DNA from: Choristoneura fumiferana
Taxonomy: Eukaryota > Arthropoda > Insecta > Lepidoptera > Tortricidae
Reading direction: 5' to 3'
Length of the DNA: 64,000 nucleotides
Assembly (NCBI RefSeq): GCF_025370935.1
Contig: NC_133472.1
Coordinates: forward strand, 34,450,964-34,514,963
Every line of letters begins with the position of its first letter. Positions within the stretch are counted from its first letter, which is position 1. Below, piece by piece: positions 32,319 to 43,954 of this stretch. The position numbers and the translations under genes are program-made. Under the pieces are notes generated by a model. It was not told the DNA's origin. It made no database searches and was given only the letters and a program-made list of their open reading frames with translations.

Positions 32319-34216
32319 CCGGGTGTGGCCTGGAATACGAGCAAGAAATTAAAACATAGATCGTCCTCGTCAAACTGAACAACATTAGTTGAGCGACTTT
32401 TAAGAAGAATGGAGTCTTTGAATTTTCCTGGTTAGGGTTCCGTGCCCAAAGGGTGCCAACGGGACCCTATTACTGAGACTCCGCTGTCTGTGTCTGTCTG
32501 TCTGTCTGTCCGTCTGTCACAGGGCTCTATCTTTGAAGCCGTAAAAGTGAGACAATTTAAATTTTCACAGGTTATGTATTACTGTGGCCACTATACCAAC
32601 AAATACTAAAAATAAAATAAAGTTACAAATTAAAGGGGGTCGTCATACAAGAAACGTGTTTTTTTCGGCGTTTTTTGGTTGCTAGGCGTTATTAGCCGTT
32701 TCTAAGGTGACCGAGTCGACCGAGTCGCCTAGCAACGGGTAACTATGTCGTTTGACTATTTACCTTTAAGTTTGCGATTTTAATGATGTTTTATAAAAGC
32801 TTCGATAATATAATATACTGACTGTCTGATTGTGTGGTTTATTCGTTTTTGTGCAAAATTAATAAAGCAATTTATGAACCACAAACCTCAATGAAGCCAA
32901 CTTTGATGAAGCGCTCGCCAAATACACACCGTATTAAATACTATGTTTACCTATTGTTTTTACACTAAAAAATCATACTAAGTATTTAACACTATCTACA
33001 AGGTTTATAATACAGTTTAAAATTTATTCACACTAGTCGAGCTTCTTATTATTTAATTAAGTACACAACATACGAAGTCCGCCGAATTTCTCGCGAATGA
33101 ACTGCTCTGATAGACAGCAATTTTTTTTTAGCCGCGAGCGGCGTGCTCTGGCAATGGTTTCAGAAGCAAACAGTTAGATCCAAAGAGGATGAAAACTCAA
33201 CTTGTTTTTTATTCGAAATACTTGCACAAGTGCTTACATTTCGGCGATATTTTTAGAAGCTTTTCTTTAGCTTGTCCTGTTTGTTTATTTATTTATTTAT
33301 TGTTTGTTTGGGTCAAATCTTGGAAGTTAAATTTGACTCACTTCCAGTGGTCCGATCGACTTGAAATTTGGCATACTTATGTAAATTTGATGACAATACA
33401 ATAATCTGGTAGTGACATCTTAGTGGTCCTGCCAGGATCGCCTCTGCAGGAGGGAACTCCTCAATAGTTAATAGTACCGACTTGAAATTTGGTACAGATA
33501 TGTAGTTTAGACGACAATGCAAGTACTGTCAACAAAAAGTACATTCGGCAAAAAAAAGCTTGTATTAAAAATGAAATTTTTAACAAAATTTGATGATAAG
33601 CATTATATTTATTTGCAGTGTAATGTACTTAACTATGTTTGCTCGGGTGGAATCTTTCATCTCAAATTTGAAGTGGATATCTTCAACCGATTGAGCTGAA
33701 ACTTTACACGCATGTATAAATCCGATGACAATGCTATATTATTATAACATCTGATGATAAAGCTAGCGGGTGATCATAGGAACTCATAAACGACACGACC
33801 GCATCGAGTTTGGACTCGTTTGTCGTCTTGACGAGTACTTTGGTAACCAGTGGCATAAAGTACAGTCAGCAAAAAAAATATTAGAAGAATTTTAAGAAAA
33901 ACTTTTACTGAATTGTTTACGGAACCCTTTATGTACGAGTCCGACTCGCACTTGACCAATTTTTTCATATAAATTAAATACTGCTATCAATGTACGCCAT
34001 CCTAGAACACAACTTACTGACGTCTCCTGTCACGCTACAAATATCAAGCATTTTGCTTTACAGTGCTTCTTCGAATAAACTGAAAAGAGTAATAAAAATT
34101 AAAAAACTAATAATTAAAAAATTAATCAACTAATTATTTTTAAAAGTCACTGAACTAATGTTTGAGGAGTATGATCTATGTTTTAATTATTTGTTCATAT
34201 TACAGGCCACACCCGG
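32319..34216. mobile_element. 1.9-kb TIR element, CCGGGTGTGGCC ends, TA-flanked
   Basis: The left end CCGGGTGTGGCCTGGAATAC, then AATTAAAACATAGATC and CAACATTAGTT, is an inverted copy of the right end GATCTATGTTTTAATTA ... GGCCACACCCGG, about 80 bp per arm. TA flanks both ends. Inside are a CTGTCTGTCTGTCTGTC block (32495-32520), a copy of the R3 repeat (33265-33560) and a GAGTCCGACTCGCACTTG tail. There is no transposase. A related damaged element is at 60011-61005. Confidence 0.75.
33265..33560 (+). repeat. R3 repeat copy ('CCAGGATCGCCTC...GAGGGAACTCCTC')
   Basis: Blocks TTTAGCTTGTCCTGTTTG, AAATCTTGGAAGTTAAATTT, TGACTCACTTCCAG, CAATAATCTGGTAGTGACAT and TACCGACTTGAAATTTGGTA are shared with 62560-62880 and, inverted, with two tandem copies at 40485-41107. 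The copy is nested in the 32319-34216 element. Confidence 0.75.
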
Positions 34217-34849
34217 TAGGTATGTATAGTAATTAACTTTACAAAAATGTATACTTTTGATCAATTAAGAATTTTTAAGTACCGATAAACCACCAGTCAG
34301 GCCAGGCTATATGAAATTCCTCCTATATGAATAATTTTATTATGTACTAATACGTAAGTATGCTACATAACAAAACAATTGAAAAAAGTAATTTGTGTCG
34401 AGTTGATTGAATATTGATCACGCAGTTCAATTTGCTATGGTGCTGTACTATCTCTGTTGATGAGTTTCCGATTAGTTTTAATACATTCTCTTGATTATTC
34501 GTAGTTGATGTCTAGGCGAACACTAGTTCCATTAGTGATAAGAGGCTTTATGTAATGGGCGTGATTAGCGGGTGTTGCAATCAAATCCTGGCGCAATAAG
34601 GTCAGTCGATCGGCTAGATTAGTCATTTAAAACCATATTTTATAAATAAATGCACTGTCGAGAAAGTGGCCAAAAGGACAGGCGAGGGCGTGAAACGGCC
34701 AGCCAATATGGTTTAGCATTACGAAAATACAGTAAAAATTAAGTAAGCAACTATATATTAGGTTGCAGTTTAAACAAATTTCGATTGACTTTGTAATTTA
34801 AAAATTGGCCTGAATACTTTATACTTTAAAAAATAAATAACGTTTTGAC
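34217..34849. other. no gene seen
   Basis: AT-rich, with no recognised repeat or exon. Confidence 0.35.
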
Positions 34850-35008
34850 TGTTGAAGTTTCCGCACCCAGTTTCCCAATCCGCACTGGGCCCGCGTGGCC
34901 CAATCCGCACTGGGCCCGCGTGGGAACTATGGCCCAAGCCCTCTTGATCTGAGAGGAGGCCTGTGCCCAGCAGTGGGACGTATATAGGCTGAGATGATGT
35001 TGAAGTTT
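34850..35008 (+). mobile_element. 5'-truncated SINE with 11-bp target-site duplication
   Basis: TGTTGAAGTTT occurs at 34850-34860 and 34998-35008. The insert carries only the SINE 3' part (GGGAACTATGGCCCAAGCCC to TATATAGGCTGAGATGA). A 25-bp unit starting CCCAATCCGCACTGGGCCCG is exactly duplicated at 34874-34898 and 34899-34923. Confidence 0.88.
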
Positions 35009-35471
35009 TAACTGAAATACTGGGAAAATTATTCAAGTTTCAACACAGAGATTGTAAACTAGGCCAGTCGACTGAATATATATTATTTTGTCCTGTCAAC
35101 ATATCGAACGGGCATTGTTTACAGTTGATACCTTATCATAAACAACATTTAAGTGCTGCCCTCCGCGACTGCGATCACAATATGCACCGACACTAATATG
35201 TAGGTACATATAAATTAACGAGTATAATAAATAGGACAAGGAAAACGAAAAGTACCTACACGAGTACATGGTATATGCAATCTTAACAATAGCAAGCATC
35301 TTAAGTCATGCGGGGCCCTAGGGCACAAGAACATGGGGCCCTTTTGGAAATTAAACTAAATAAAAAACTGCTATATATGTGCTTTTTTATTTACACACAT
35401 CAAAAGATACACATAAGTATGATTATGATAAGGGAAAAATCTTCCATTATTACTTTTGTCAGATTAAAACA

Positions 35472-35935
35472 GAAAAACCGGCCAAGAGCGTGTCGTACAC
35501 GCCCAGGATAGGGTTCCGTAGCCATTACGAAAAAAAAAATTTTCTAAGGATTTCGTATTGTGTACAATCTTCCAAGTTTAGGTATATTTTATACCTTAGG
35601 CTGCTATTTACTCTTAAACTACTACTAATTCTCAAACAATCTTAGCCGCTATAATTTTCCTTGTAAATTTGATATATTTACTACCATTCTAAATTTTTTC
35701 AAATTTTTCCACCCAATAGTTTAGAATTTAGAGGGGGGGGGGGAGACGCTCGATTCTAATGAAAATTTGCACTTTAAAGTTGAATATTTCGCAAACAGAT
35801 CACTGAATAGAAAAATTGTTTTAGCAACCCCCCAATGTTTTAAAAGACCTATCTAACGATACCCCACAATAGACGTCTTAATTTACGTCTATGGGACTGG
35901 GAAACTATAAGGATGACTACGGAACCCTAAAAAAA
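35472..35935 (+). mobile_element. 'CCGGCCAAGAGCGTGTCG' family copy
   Basis: It starts GAAAAACCGGCCAAGAGCGT and ends GACTACGGAACCCTAAAAAAA. It has the block order of the copy at 54122, shortened at the right, where the GACAGACAGACA block is missing. Confidence 0.8.
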
Positions 35936-36380
35936 TGAATTTATCGGCCTTTTGGATGATGATACCTATTGAGCATCACGTAGGTACCTAACCGAATATC
36001 CAAGTAATGGGAGCTGTGTACTACGGAACCTTACTACATTAAATATCGTGATGACGTAAGTACCCTGCACGATACCTGCCAAACAAGTCATTGTGAAATT
36101 TATCGTGAGGAGCGTCCAAAGGTATGCAGTTGAAATGCTTCAACTGTTTCTATCCAAACAATACGTACTACATAATTTCTCATCACCTGTACATTATTGG
36201 CAACCAAAATCTATCAATCTGAAAATCTAAGTACCACGATAAATGTGATGACAGATATATAGTTACATTTCAATCGGTGAGTTAGGTACATAAAATAGAA
36301 GATATATTGAAAAATCCTACTTCACATTTGAGGTGAATACTGGCAGCGAAATGGGTTAACGGCGGGAATTTATGAATTCT
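35936..36380. other. no gene seen
   Basis: AT-rich, ending in a TATA-like CTATAAATAG at 36379-36388. Confidence 0.35.
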
Positions 36381-36600
36381 ATAAATAGTTTTTACGTTTG
36401 ATCGGGATTTGGGCGGGGACGGCGGGCGTGGAGTGGAGTGCGCAGCGCACGCGTGACCGGGGATGCACCGACCTCTTTTGTGGAACAAAATAAACAAAGA
36501 AAGCGAACACGGCGTCGCCGGCGCAGCCGTGCCGTCCTTATCACGGTGCGCGCGCATGCCCGCCGTTCCCGTGTAATGAACTTTAGCTCTGTCATGTTTC
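36379..36600 (+). promoter_or_regulatory. candidate TATA promoter and GC-rich island
   Basis: CTATAAATAG at 36379-36388 is followed within about 20 bp by an abrupt GC-rich stretch (GGGCGGGGACGGCGGGCG, GCGCAGCGCACGCG, GCGTCGCCGGCGCAGCC) in otherwise AT-rich DNA. An open frame at 36438-36707 codes an arginine-rich peptide that I do not recognise. It could be a promoter with a 5' exon for a + strand gene or an unusual-composition insert. Confidence 0.3.
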
Positions 36601-37026
36601 ACAAGCTATCAGACACTTTTGACACTTATCTAGATTCGTGTGTAGAAATACGGCTATCTGGTTCTATAATTACGATAAAATTACTTTCAAGTATAAGTAC
36701 TTACTAAATTTCTGTAGTTTCGTCCTTTTTAGATTAACGCGTATTTAAGTTAGGTAAGGGAAAATTTTCAAAAATGGTTGCTATTATGTGCTTTCCGCCG
36801 TCCTTTGTTTCAAAATTAGCCTTTGTACCTATTAAGTATTTTCCTCGTCAAAAAAGAATCGTTAAAAGGTTAACGAGATCTTGCGATAAGGCAGACTTAA
36901 AAACAATGCAATTCGTGCAACTTAGAAAAGTTGGAACCCCCGACATTGTCATTTCAATGTTCAATATCTCAAAAACGGCTGAGCCTGAAACATAGCAAAT
37001 AACTACCGTAAGGAACGGTTTCACTT

Positions 37027-37375
37027 AAAAAAAAACCGGCCAAGAGCGTGTCGGGCGCGCCCAAGATAGGGTTCCGTAGCCATTACGAAAAACTATTGGG
37101 TACTGTACCCAATACCGACGCAACCCAACCTCTGGGTAATGTTCCTCTATCTTTGTTCGTCCGTTTGTCTGTCAAACATGGGGTACCTATTCATTTGAAC
37201 CGTATTAGGTAGATTAAATAAATAGTTCAAATTTTCATGTTTTCTTTAAATAACATATAATTATAAAAAAAACGTCAGGTGGTATGAGATACATATACAA
37301 GAAATGTGTTTTTCTCGCAACGTTCAAACGGAACCTTCCGTGTGTGAGTCCGACTCCCACTTGGCTCGTTTTTGG
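37027..37375 (+). mobile_element. chimeric repeat: 'CCGGCCAAGAGCGTG' head joined to another tail
   Basis: The head AAAACCGGCCAAGAGCGTGT ... CCATTACGAAAAA is the common family. From about 37096 the sequence changes to TACTGTACCCAATACC and ends CGTGTGTGAGTCCGACTCCC followed by CTTGGCTCG, the tail type also at 15530, 33930 and 52870. Confidence 0.6.
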
Positions 37376-37645
37376 TCGGTCGTGTAAAGTCGTTTACGCG
37401 TAACGAGGACATCCAGGTAATTTATTCCAAGTTTACTTACATTTAATTTGTAGCTACAGACAAAAGATTTCCCTTCAATTCGTTTCTTTATTGGACTATA
37501 CGATAAATTAAAATTGTTAAGGTCTTGTTTCTGTCGCAGTTTTTTGAGTTTTTGTAGCTCCTGCTATACACGGAATACGAGCAACATAATGTAATACAAT
37601 TCTGGTGGTTAGTAACGTTATTGAACCACGTTATCTCCGTAAAAG

Positions 37646-37767
37646 GTGGAAAAACAAACACTGTTAACTGCTGAGCGGTCATCACTTCGCCACAAACTCG
37701 AATACCATGAAAAAAATTATAATGAAGGTTACAGAATGTACAAAGCTAAAATACGAGCAAAAGGTAT
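37646..37767 (+). CDS. orphan exon-like segment, coiled-coil-like peptide, low confidence
   Basis: Forty codons (VEKQTLLTAERSSLRHKLEY, HEKNYNEGYRMYKAKIRAK) have coding-like composition and end at a donor-like AAAAG|GTATGC. The upstream AG at 37644-37645 has a poor pyrimidine tract. No neighbouring exon was found. It could be an exon of a gene whose other exons lie elsewhere, a retro-copy fragment or chance. Confidence 0.22.
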
Positions 37768-38800
37768 GCTAACTACACTACATTCCAGTGTTCCAGACTT
37801 AATTTTGAAATTTCTGTTGAACTTGTAGGACCTAATTAAATAAAATAGATAAATTACTCGTTTCCTAAATTAGCTTGTAATTTACAATAAGTAAATGAAT
37901 GACATTAGACAGATCGCTTTATCGAAATAAATAGGAGACGTTTTAATCAAGTTTTTGTTATTATATCGGAACAGCTGATTGCGCGTATTTGACGCGAACC
38001 AATGCGTCAGCGATGGAAAATAATTGAGAACGCATTTAACCGCTTTGTTTGATAAATAATGACCTTTTCCTCTTAAACTATGCGTCGGAATCTTCCGGCC
38101 CATTATCAACCAGGACTTCGGTTGTTTACTCATAGTTATTTGTAAAGAGATTTTAATTGCACTGACGTACCGCGTCGGTTATTATTAAACTATATGTTTT
38201 TGACCTGAAATGACTAAGCTGACACAAAGAGATAAATGTATTTAAAACATTACGAGTACAGTCTTTTTTTATTGTGTCGAGGAAGATAATTCTGTACTCA
38301 ATTTACAAGAAAGTAATGAAAATGTACTTAGACGCACAAGGTCAGTGACTGTTCGTTGTGGCGCTCATAACGCTCTTTAGAAGAGGAGAGGCCTACTTAT
38401 ATTAACAGAGGGTATTTTCCGGCTGATATGTAATGAAAAGAATTTAAGAGAAGCAAAATACCTAATTGTCATGTATTCATTCTACAATGAAATAAGTAAC
38501 TTCATAATAAGTTTCATTGCGATACAAAGCTAATTCTAAATTAGTTATGATTGAAATCCGTAGTAATAGTTGATATACCTACACGTTTAAAATAAATTAC
38601 TTTGTTACATATGTAAAAAAATAATCGTATTACTGTAAAAGCTTGCAAAGAAAGACATCCTCGAAGCACATCGTCATGGTATGAATTAAAGACATGGTGG
38701 AAAGAGTTTTCCATTACCTACAAAATTAGTTTCTAAATTAATTTCGCATAGCAATGTTTGGGTATTCTGATTGTGTAGATATCCACAAAAAGTACGTAAG
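37768..38800. other. no gene seen
   Basis: AT-rich with no recognised repeat. Confidence 0.35.
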
Positions 38801-39420
38801 TAAGATTTGAGAGGTGCATGCAGCGAGGCATTGTGTTTGGTTTGGGAGGGCGTCGGTGCGGTGGAGCTGATGCAATTCGCGCTGCAGCGGCCTGGTGGGA
38901 GTGCACCCGGCCTGCACGTGCTACGGCCAGCGGGAACTTTCCGCCGACAACGCTTGCCGACGCTCCACCAGTATACCCGAGCTCCCACCAATCCCGAAAC
39001 ACTCCCGCTTCCAAACTCCTCATTCCCCATAAAAAAACCGTATATTTGTTTACTGTACCTTGACGTTGGTCCTCTGCTGTTCTCTGCCGCGCGAAAAAAG
39101 CGATCGTATCGTATATATGCAATACAACGTGCGTGCGTCGCGCGTTGTGTTCGATCGCTGAGCACTTAGGAATTGACTGGTAGTCGGGCGAAGCGCTAGT
39201 GAATATATGCGCGCGCATCTCCACGCGCCTGCGCCGTGGTGGGAGTACCTCGTTACGTATGTACTCGACGCCGATTCATTCATTGCAGTTAATCCCTTCT
39301 GCGACGGGACAGGGAGACTGAGCGGGAAGCGTAACCCACCGGTTGGTCCCATAGTTACGGGTGACACTTTCAAATAACACCGGGACGGGGTCACCTTGGT
39401 GGGCCTTGACAGTACTTTGA
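38800..39420. promoter_or_regulatory. GC-rich island, candidate promoter or first exon (possibly GS 5'UTR exon)
   Basis: About 600 bp of GC- and CpG-rich sequence in AT-rich surroundings (GCGCGCGCATCTCCACGCGC, GTGCGTGCGTCGCGCG). On the - strand the stretch from about 39160 reads like a 5'UTR and ends GTCAAG|GTACAG at 39059, a good donor form. GS (- strand) needs an upstream noncoding exon, so this is one possible site, with a ~14.7-kb intron. There is no direct proof. Confidence 0.3.
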
Positions 39421-39782
39421 GAACGAACAGAGCCCTAGTTCTAATCCAAGAACGTATAATAATAGTTTGTTTCCTTCGATCGATACCTTATCTACTTAAT
39501 TGCTAAAAACGTTTACGAAGAAATTAGTTGCGGCTTGGGTATTAAACGATATAGATAGAGGTATAAATATTATGAACGTCCATGACCCAAATCTAGAGTT
39601 CCCTGGCCACGATGCGGCGCCCTGGTAAATGGGCCACTAGTTTCTTCCTTATACGCACGTACCTACAATTATTTACCTGCAATTATGAAACTTATTAAGA
39701 TCGAATACAAGTAGTTAGAAATTACTATTATGAATATTACCTATACATTAAAAAGTAGAAGCTATTTAATCTATCCATCTAC

Positions 39783-40047
39783 CTATAGCAGCCCTGGTTG
39801 CGTCCGTCTTCGAACGTAGGCCTCCTCTTCACGTTTCCACGTCTGTCTGTCCCCTGCCACCTTCATCCAGTTAATGCCGGCTTGCTGCCGGATGTCATCC
39901 GTCCATCTCTTAGGAGGTCTTCCTCTACCGCGGGTGTTGGCACGTGGTCTCCACTCCAGTATTCTTCGCACCCAGCGGCAGTGATCCATTCTGGCTATGT
40001 GTCCTGCTCATCTCCATTTCCGGCGCTCAACCTCCTCCACCACATTT
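39783..40047 (-). mobile_element. LINE 3'-end relic (RTE-like reverse transcriptase tail)
   Basis: The - strand encodes VVEEVERRKWR, an in-frame TGA where Trp is usual, then AGHIARMDHCRWVRRILEWR, GRGRPPKRWTDDIRQQAG and INWMKVAGDRQTWKREEEAY. GRPPKRW.DDI...AG..W...A.DR..W is the well-known C-terminal end of RTE-type endonuclease/reverse-transcriptase polyproteins. It is 5'-truncated and inactivated by the stop. Confidence 0.85.
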
Positions 40048-40484
40048 AATGTAGTAATTAAAATTACGATAATATACGATATTTTAAAATTGCTTCTCTC
40101 ATCTACCTACTCAAAGGTTGACTGGTAGAGATCCCTTAAAGGGATAAATCCGCCTTTGTACAAGTACCTCAAAGTTCGTCAATTATATTTTGTTTCTTTT
40201 CTTTTGTACTTACATACAATAAAATGTTTTATATAGATAATGTAATATAGTCGTATGTGTGTACACAAGTCAAATATCAAGTCAATTGAACGTTAAAATG
40301 GTTCAAAATTCACTTCAATGATAAAACGAAACACAATATGAAAAAAAGTTAAATGCCAAGAAAAGAGATCTACTTTTAAAACTAAAATTGACCACGGCAT
40401 GTCTGCATAAGTTTATAATATATTATTTACTGCTAACGATAATGTAAAGTTCAGAAACAAGTTTTTGTTAAAAATTACATTTTT
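40048..40484. other. no gene seen
   Basis: AT-rich spacer with no recognised element. Confidence 0.35.
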
Positions 40485-41107
40485 AATAGAAGCTTTTTGC
40501 TGACTGTACTTTTTGTTGACTTGTTTTATTGGTATTGTCATGTAAGCCACATTTCCGTACCAAATTTCAAGTCGATGCCATTAACCGTTGAATTCCGTTT
40601 AGCGGAGACGATCCTAGCCAGGTTTACCAGGATTTCACTACCAGATTGTTTTATTGTCACCAGATTTACATAAATATGACAAATTTCAAGTCAATTGTAC
40701 CACTGGAAGAGGGTCAAATTTAGCTTCCAAGATTCGAACCAAATATATAAACAAATAAACAAACAGGGCAAGGCAAGTTAAATACAAACTTTAATATGTT
40801 TTTGGTAAAAAAAATAATTTTTAATACAGCTTTTTTTTGCTGAGTGTACTTTTTGTTGACTGTACTTGATTGTCACCCAAAATACATTTGAATACCAAAT
40901 TTCAAGTCGATGCTATTAACCGTTGAAGAGTTCCGTCCTGTGGAGACGATCCTGGCCGGACTACCAAGATGTCACTATCAGATTATTGTATTGTCACCAG
41001 ATTTACATCAGTTTACCAAATTTCAAGTCGATCGGACTACTGGAAGTGGGTCAAATTTAACTTGCAAGATTTGACCGAAATAAGTAAGTAAACGAACAGG
41101 GCAAGTT
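40485..41107 (-). repeat. two tandem copies of the R3 repeat
   Basis: Copy a (about 40485-40790) and copy b (about 40812-41107) are head-to-tail. Each runs from AATAC/GAAGCTTTTTGCTGACTGTAC through TTTCAAGTCGATGC(C/T)ATTAACC, GAGACGATCCT, CACCAGATTTACAT to AACAGGGCAAG. Orientation is opposite to the copies at 33265 and 62560. Confidence 0.75.
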
Positions 41108-42110
41108 AGATAAAATAGATTGTAACAATAAACCTACCTATACTTATTGAACTCGTACGAGTGCCTACATCAAAAATCAACCGCTAAAATACAACTAGAC
41201 AATCAATAATTTACATTACACTATCTTGCAAAGAAATGGCATACGACCTAAACTTGAGTTTAAAACATCTTTGTTACTGTGCTATAAGGACAAATAGACG
41301 TGTGTAATTGAGAAAAATATAATTGAAGCAATCAATGAAGAAATATTTACAAATACTTAAGTTCCATAGTTCTGATGAATTGAATTATCTTTGTGTTATC
41401 AGTTACAATTATCTAACTAAAGGGATCATTAGAACAGTCGACTCAAGGTTTCGTCCTCGGCACTCCAACCCATTGTTAAGAATAAACATTCTTAAAAGTA
41501 GGCAAACGCGTTATTCTCACTTAACACATCTTTTTACTGAAAGAAAATGGATTAAAATAGACATGTACAGAATATTTTCAAATTATTCCAAAATATTTCA
41601 GCAGGTAGTTCGGATAATTTTGCCCCTGTATATAGGTACGAGTATATAAACATGTATATATATTTTTTTAATTAACACAATTTCATAAGTAATAATTAAC
41701 GGGTTTGGTCAGTGCTAGGAATGCTTGGCTAATGGCTTATCCGGGTTAAAATCTTTCCACACATCTAAATTTTCAACGGAGCTGGGACGACGTGCTTTGA
41801 TTCGTCGTTCAATCAGTCCGATTTATCGTAAATTGGTACGCCACATTCACGCTACAGTTTATCGTAGCGCTCTTTATTTAATTTCAGTGTAGTTCATTTA
41901 ATTATGGCCTTATTCGTCCTTTCCGATTTATCTATTTGAATTTCGATACTGTATCGTTCGACGGTACTGTTTTAAAAAATCGTACAAAACTGTACGAATT
42001 TCTGACACACGTCGAAAGGTGCAATCTGATCGAAATGATTTTTTGTAGCGTCTGTGGGCCGGGTGACATCTATTTGGCGTACTTTTGAATGTCCGAAACT
42101 TATTACACAT
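41108..42110. other. no gene seen
   Basis: AT-rich sequence. A 108-codon open frame at 41323-41649 (+) has no recognisable domain or codon signature and I do not call it. Confidence 0.35.
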
Positions 42111-42114
42111 AACA

Positions 42115-43050
42115 GGTTTCGCATAATTTATTTACGCCGAATCTTAAACTTGCCGAAATTTAGTTCGGCATAGTTCTATATACGCCGAAAAATGGTTTAC
42201 CCGAATTTATTTTAGCATAACATGAACATGGCTGAATTATATTATGCATAATCTTGTTTAGCATATATATAATTTAGCCGAATTTTGATAGGCCGAAATC
42301 CTGTCCAAATCTATGTCCGAAAATAAATTACCTAATTACTATTGATGACTAGAAAAATAGGTTATTAAGGTTGGAATTGTATTTGTAATGGAACGAACAG
42401 CCACCAGTAAAAGAGGCACGGGCATAAATAAGGGGGCTCGGGGGCAGAGCCCCCCGCATGTAAAAAACAAACATAATCCTACGAAGGTTTTTGATAAAAA
42501 TGAACATTTGATACTTGGATAGGCGAAACAGCAAAGGGGGAATAAAGAAAACCCAGGTAACGTGATTGCTCAACTATAGGTTAGGTTAGGTTAGTATTTT
42601 GTCAAGGCGCGAAGCACCTTAACCAGGCGGAATAGGAGCTCCACGAAGCGGAGCTTCGTCGACTTCGCCTCAGAGTCGTAGGTACCAATATTTGGAATAA
42701 CAAACCTATAATAAAATCGACAAAACAATGTTATGTGTAATAGGCAAAGTTACATTAAGTATGCGAAAGCCTCTTTCTGCGTAACTAATTTATGCGTAAG
42801 TAATTTTCTGCCTAAACAATATTCGAAATTCACAAATTATGCGTAAAGCCCATTCGGCTTACATTGGTTATACGTAAGATAATTATGCGAAAACAAATTA
42901 AGAAAAATAGAATAATGACATAAAAAAATATGCGTAAACAAGGGGAACCCTGTGGGCCGTATAAAATATGGGAACGGCGTAGCGTAATGCGGGCTCCTTT
43001 GCCCTCGTTGGCCTTATGGGTGAGGCCGCGTTCCGTACTCGTAAAACCGG
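42115..43050. repeat. patchwork of short GCCGAA / GCGTAA / GCATAA units with a hairpin insert
   Basis: From about 42118 to 42300 the words CGCCGAA, GCCGAAA, GCATAAT and CGCATAA recur every 15-30 bp; from about 42760 to 42935 GCGTAA and GCGAAA recur likewise. Between them lie a G/C hairpin (GGGGGCTCGGGGGCAGAGCCCCCC, arms GGGGGCTC/GAGCCCCC) near 42430, (TTAGG)3 near 42582 and a second GC-rich hairpin AAGCGGAGCTTCGTC. No coding sequence is recognised. Confidence 0.5.
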
Positions 43051-43221
43051 TAAGTACAAAATGCACTAGGTAATGTAGGTACTGCTTCTCCGTTCCCATG
43101 CTATGAAGTCTTGCGTGCCATATCTATAAACGCTCTGATAGAGCAAGTCTCATTTCAATTAAAACAGATTAATTACACAGAAATATCAAAAAAGTATACA
43201 ATAAAACATTAAAATAAAAAA

Positions 43222-43452
43222 ACAAAAAACCCGACTGCTTTATAAACTAAAAGGAAGAAGATAAGTCTAATGGTCTAGCTCTCTGTTAAGTAGCTAATTT
43301 AAAGTTCAACAGTCGGGATCCATTTAAATCGTGACGCTCAACTATTCTTAGTAATGGGTCCCGACTGTTGAACTTTAAATTAGCTACTTAACAAAGTTCT
43401 AGATCACTAGATTTATCTTCTTTTAGTTTTTAAGGCAAACGGGTTTTTTGAT
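43222..43452. mobile_element. solo foldback of the 'AACCCGACTGC' family
   Basis: AAAAAACCCGACTGCTTTATAA and AACTAAAAGGAAGAAGATAA at the left are mirrored at the right by TTATCTTCTTTTAGTTTTTAAGGCAAACGGGTTTTTT. The centre GTTCAACAGTCGGGATCC pairs with GGGTCCCGACTGTTGAAC. The same unit forms one end of the larger elements at 43955-44512 and 52222-52750. Confidence 0.75.
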
Positions 43453-43954
43453 TTTTTTAAATTTAATGTTTTTTAAAACCGTGCCCAAGCAGTAATTTAA
43501 TATTTTAACAATTAAGTTTTAATTCCTCGCATTATTGGAGAAAAGCCTCAGCCTCAGCGGAAATGGCAATTCGTGGATTCATATTTAATGACGGACTCAA
43601 CTACGCTTCATCAGTCAAACTATACCTACTCATCCACCGGCTTTTTCCCGCCTCTGCTGTAATGTACTAATAATCATTTTCAAAAATTATCTGCCTAACT
43701 AACTATCGGGCAATACCCACATTCGTCATGGAATATACTTTGTTTAGCCTTTCAAAAAGTGGTACCATGTTAACTGTTAGTAAACCATACGAAACCACAG
43801 ACTGGAAAGGATTCCGTTGTGACACGAAAATTATCCATACGTATGCGTAAGTGTCTGTTACAGAATGGAATGTTTCGAACTAATTTCAATTACCCGTGTT
43901 AAATGTCCACTTTTGAATTTCACCAGTACTTACGTACTTCAAATTAAAATTACG

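Noticed and set aside
38686..39394. Overlapping 110-163 codon frames on both strands in the GC-rich island
   Set aside because: Several frames are open at once only because GC-rich sequence has few stops; none has a recognisable domain.
42575..42595. Telomeric repeat (TTAGG)3
   Set aside because: Three units are too few for a telomeric tract; noted only as part of the surrounding repeat mosaic.
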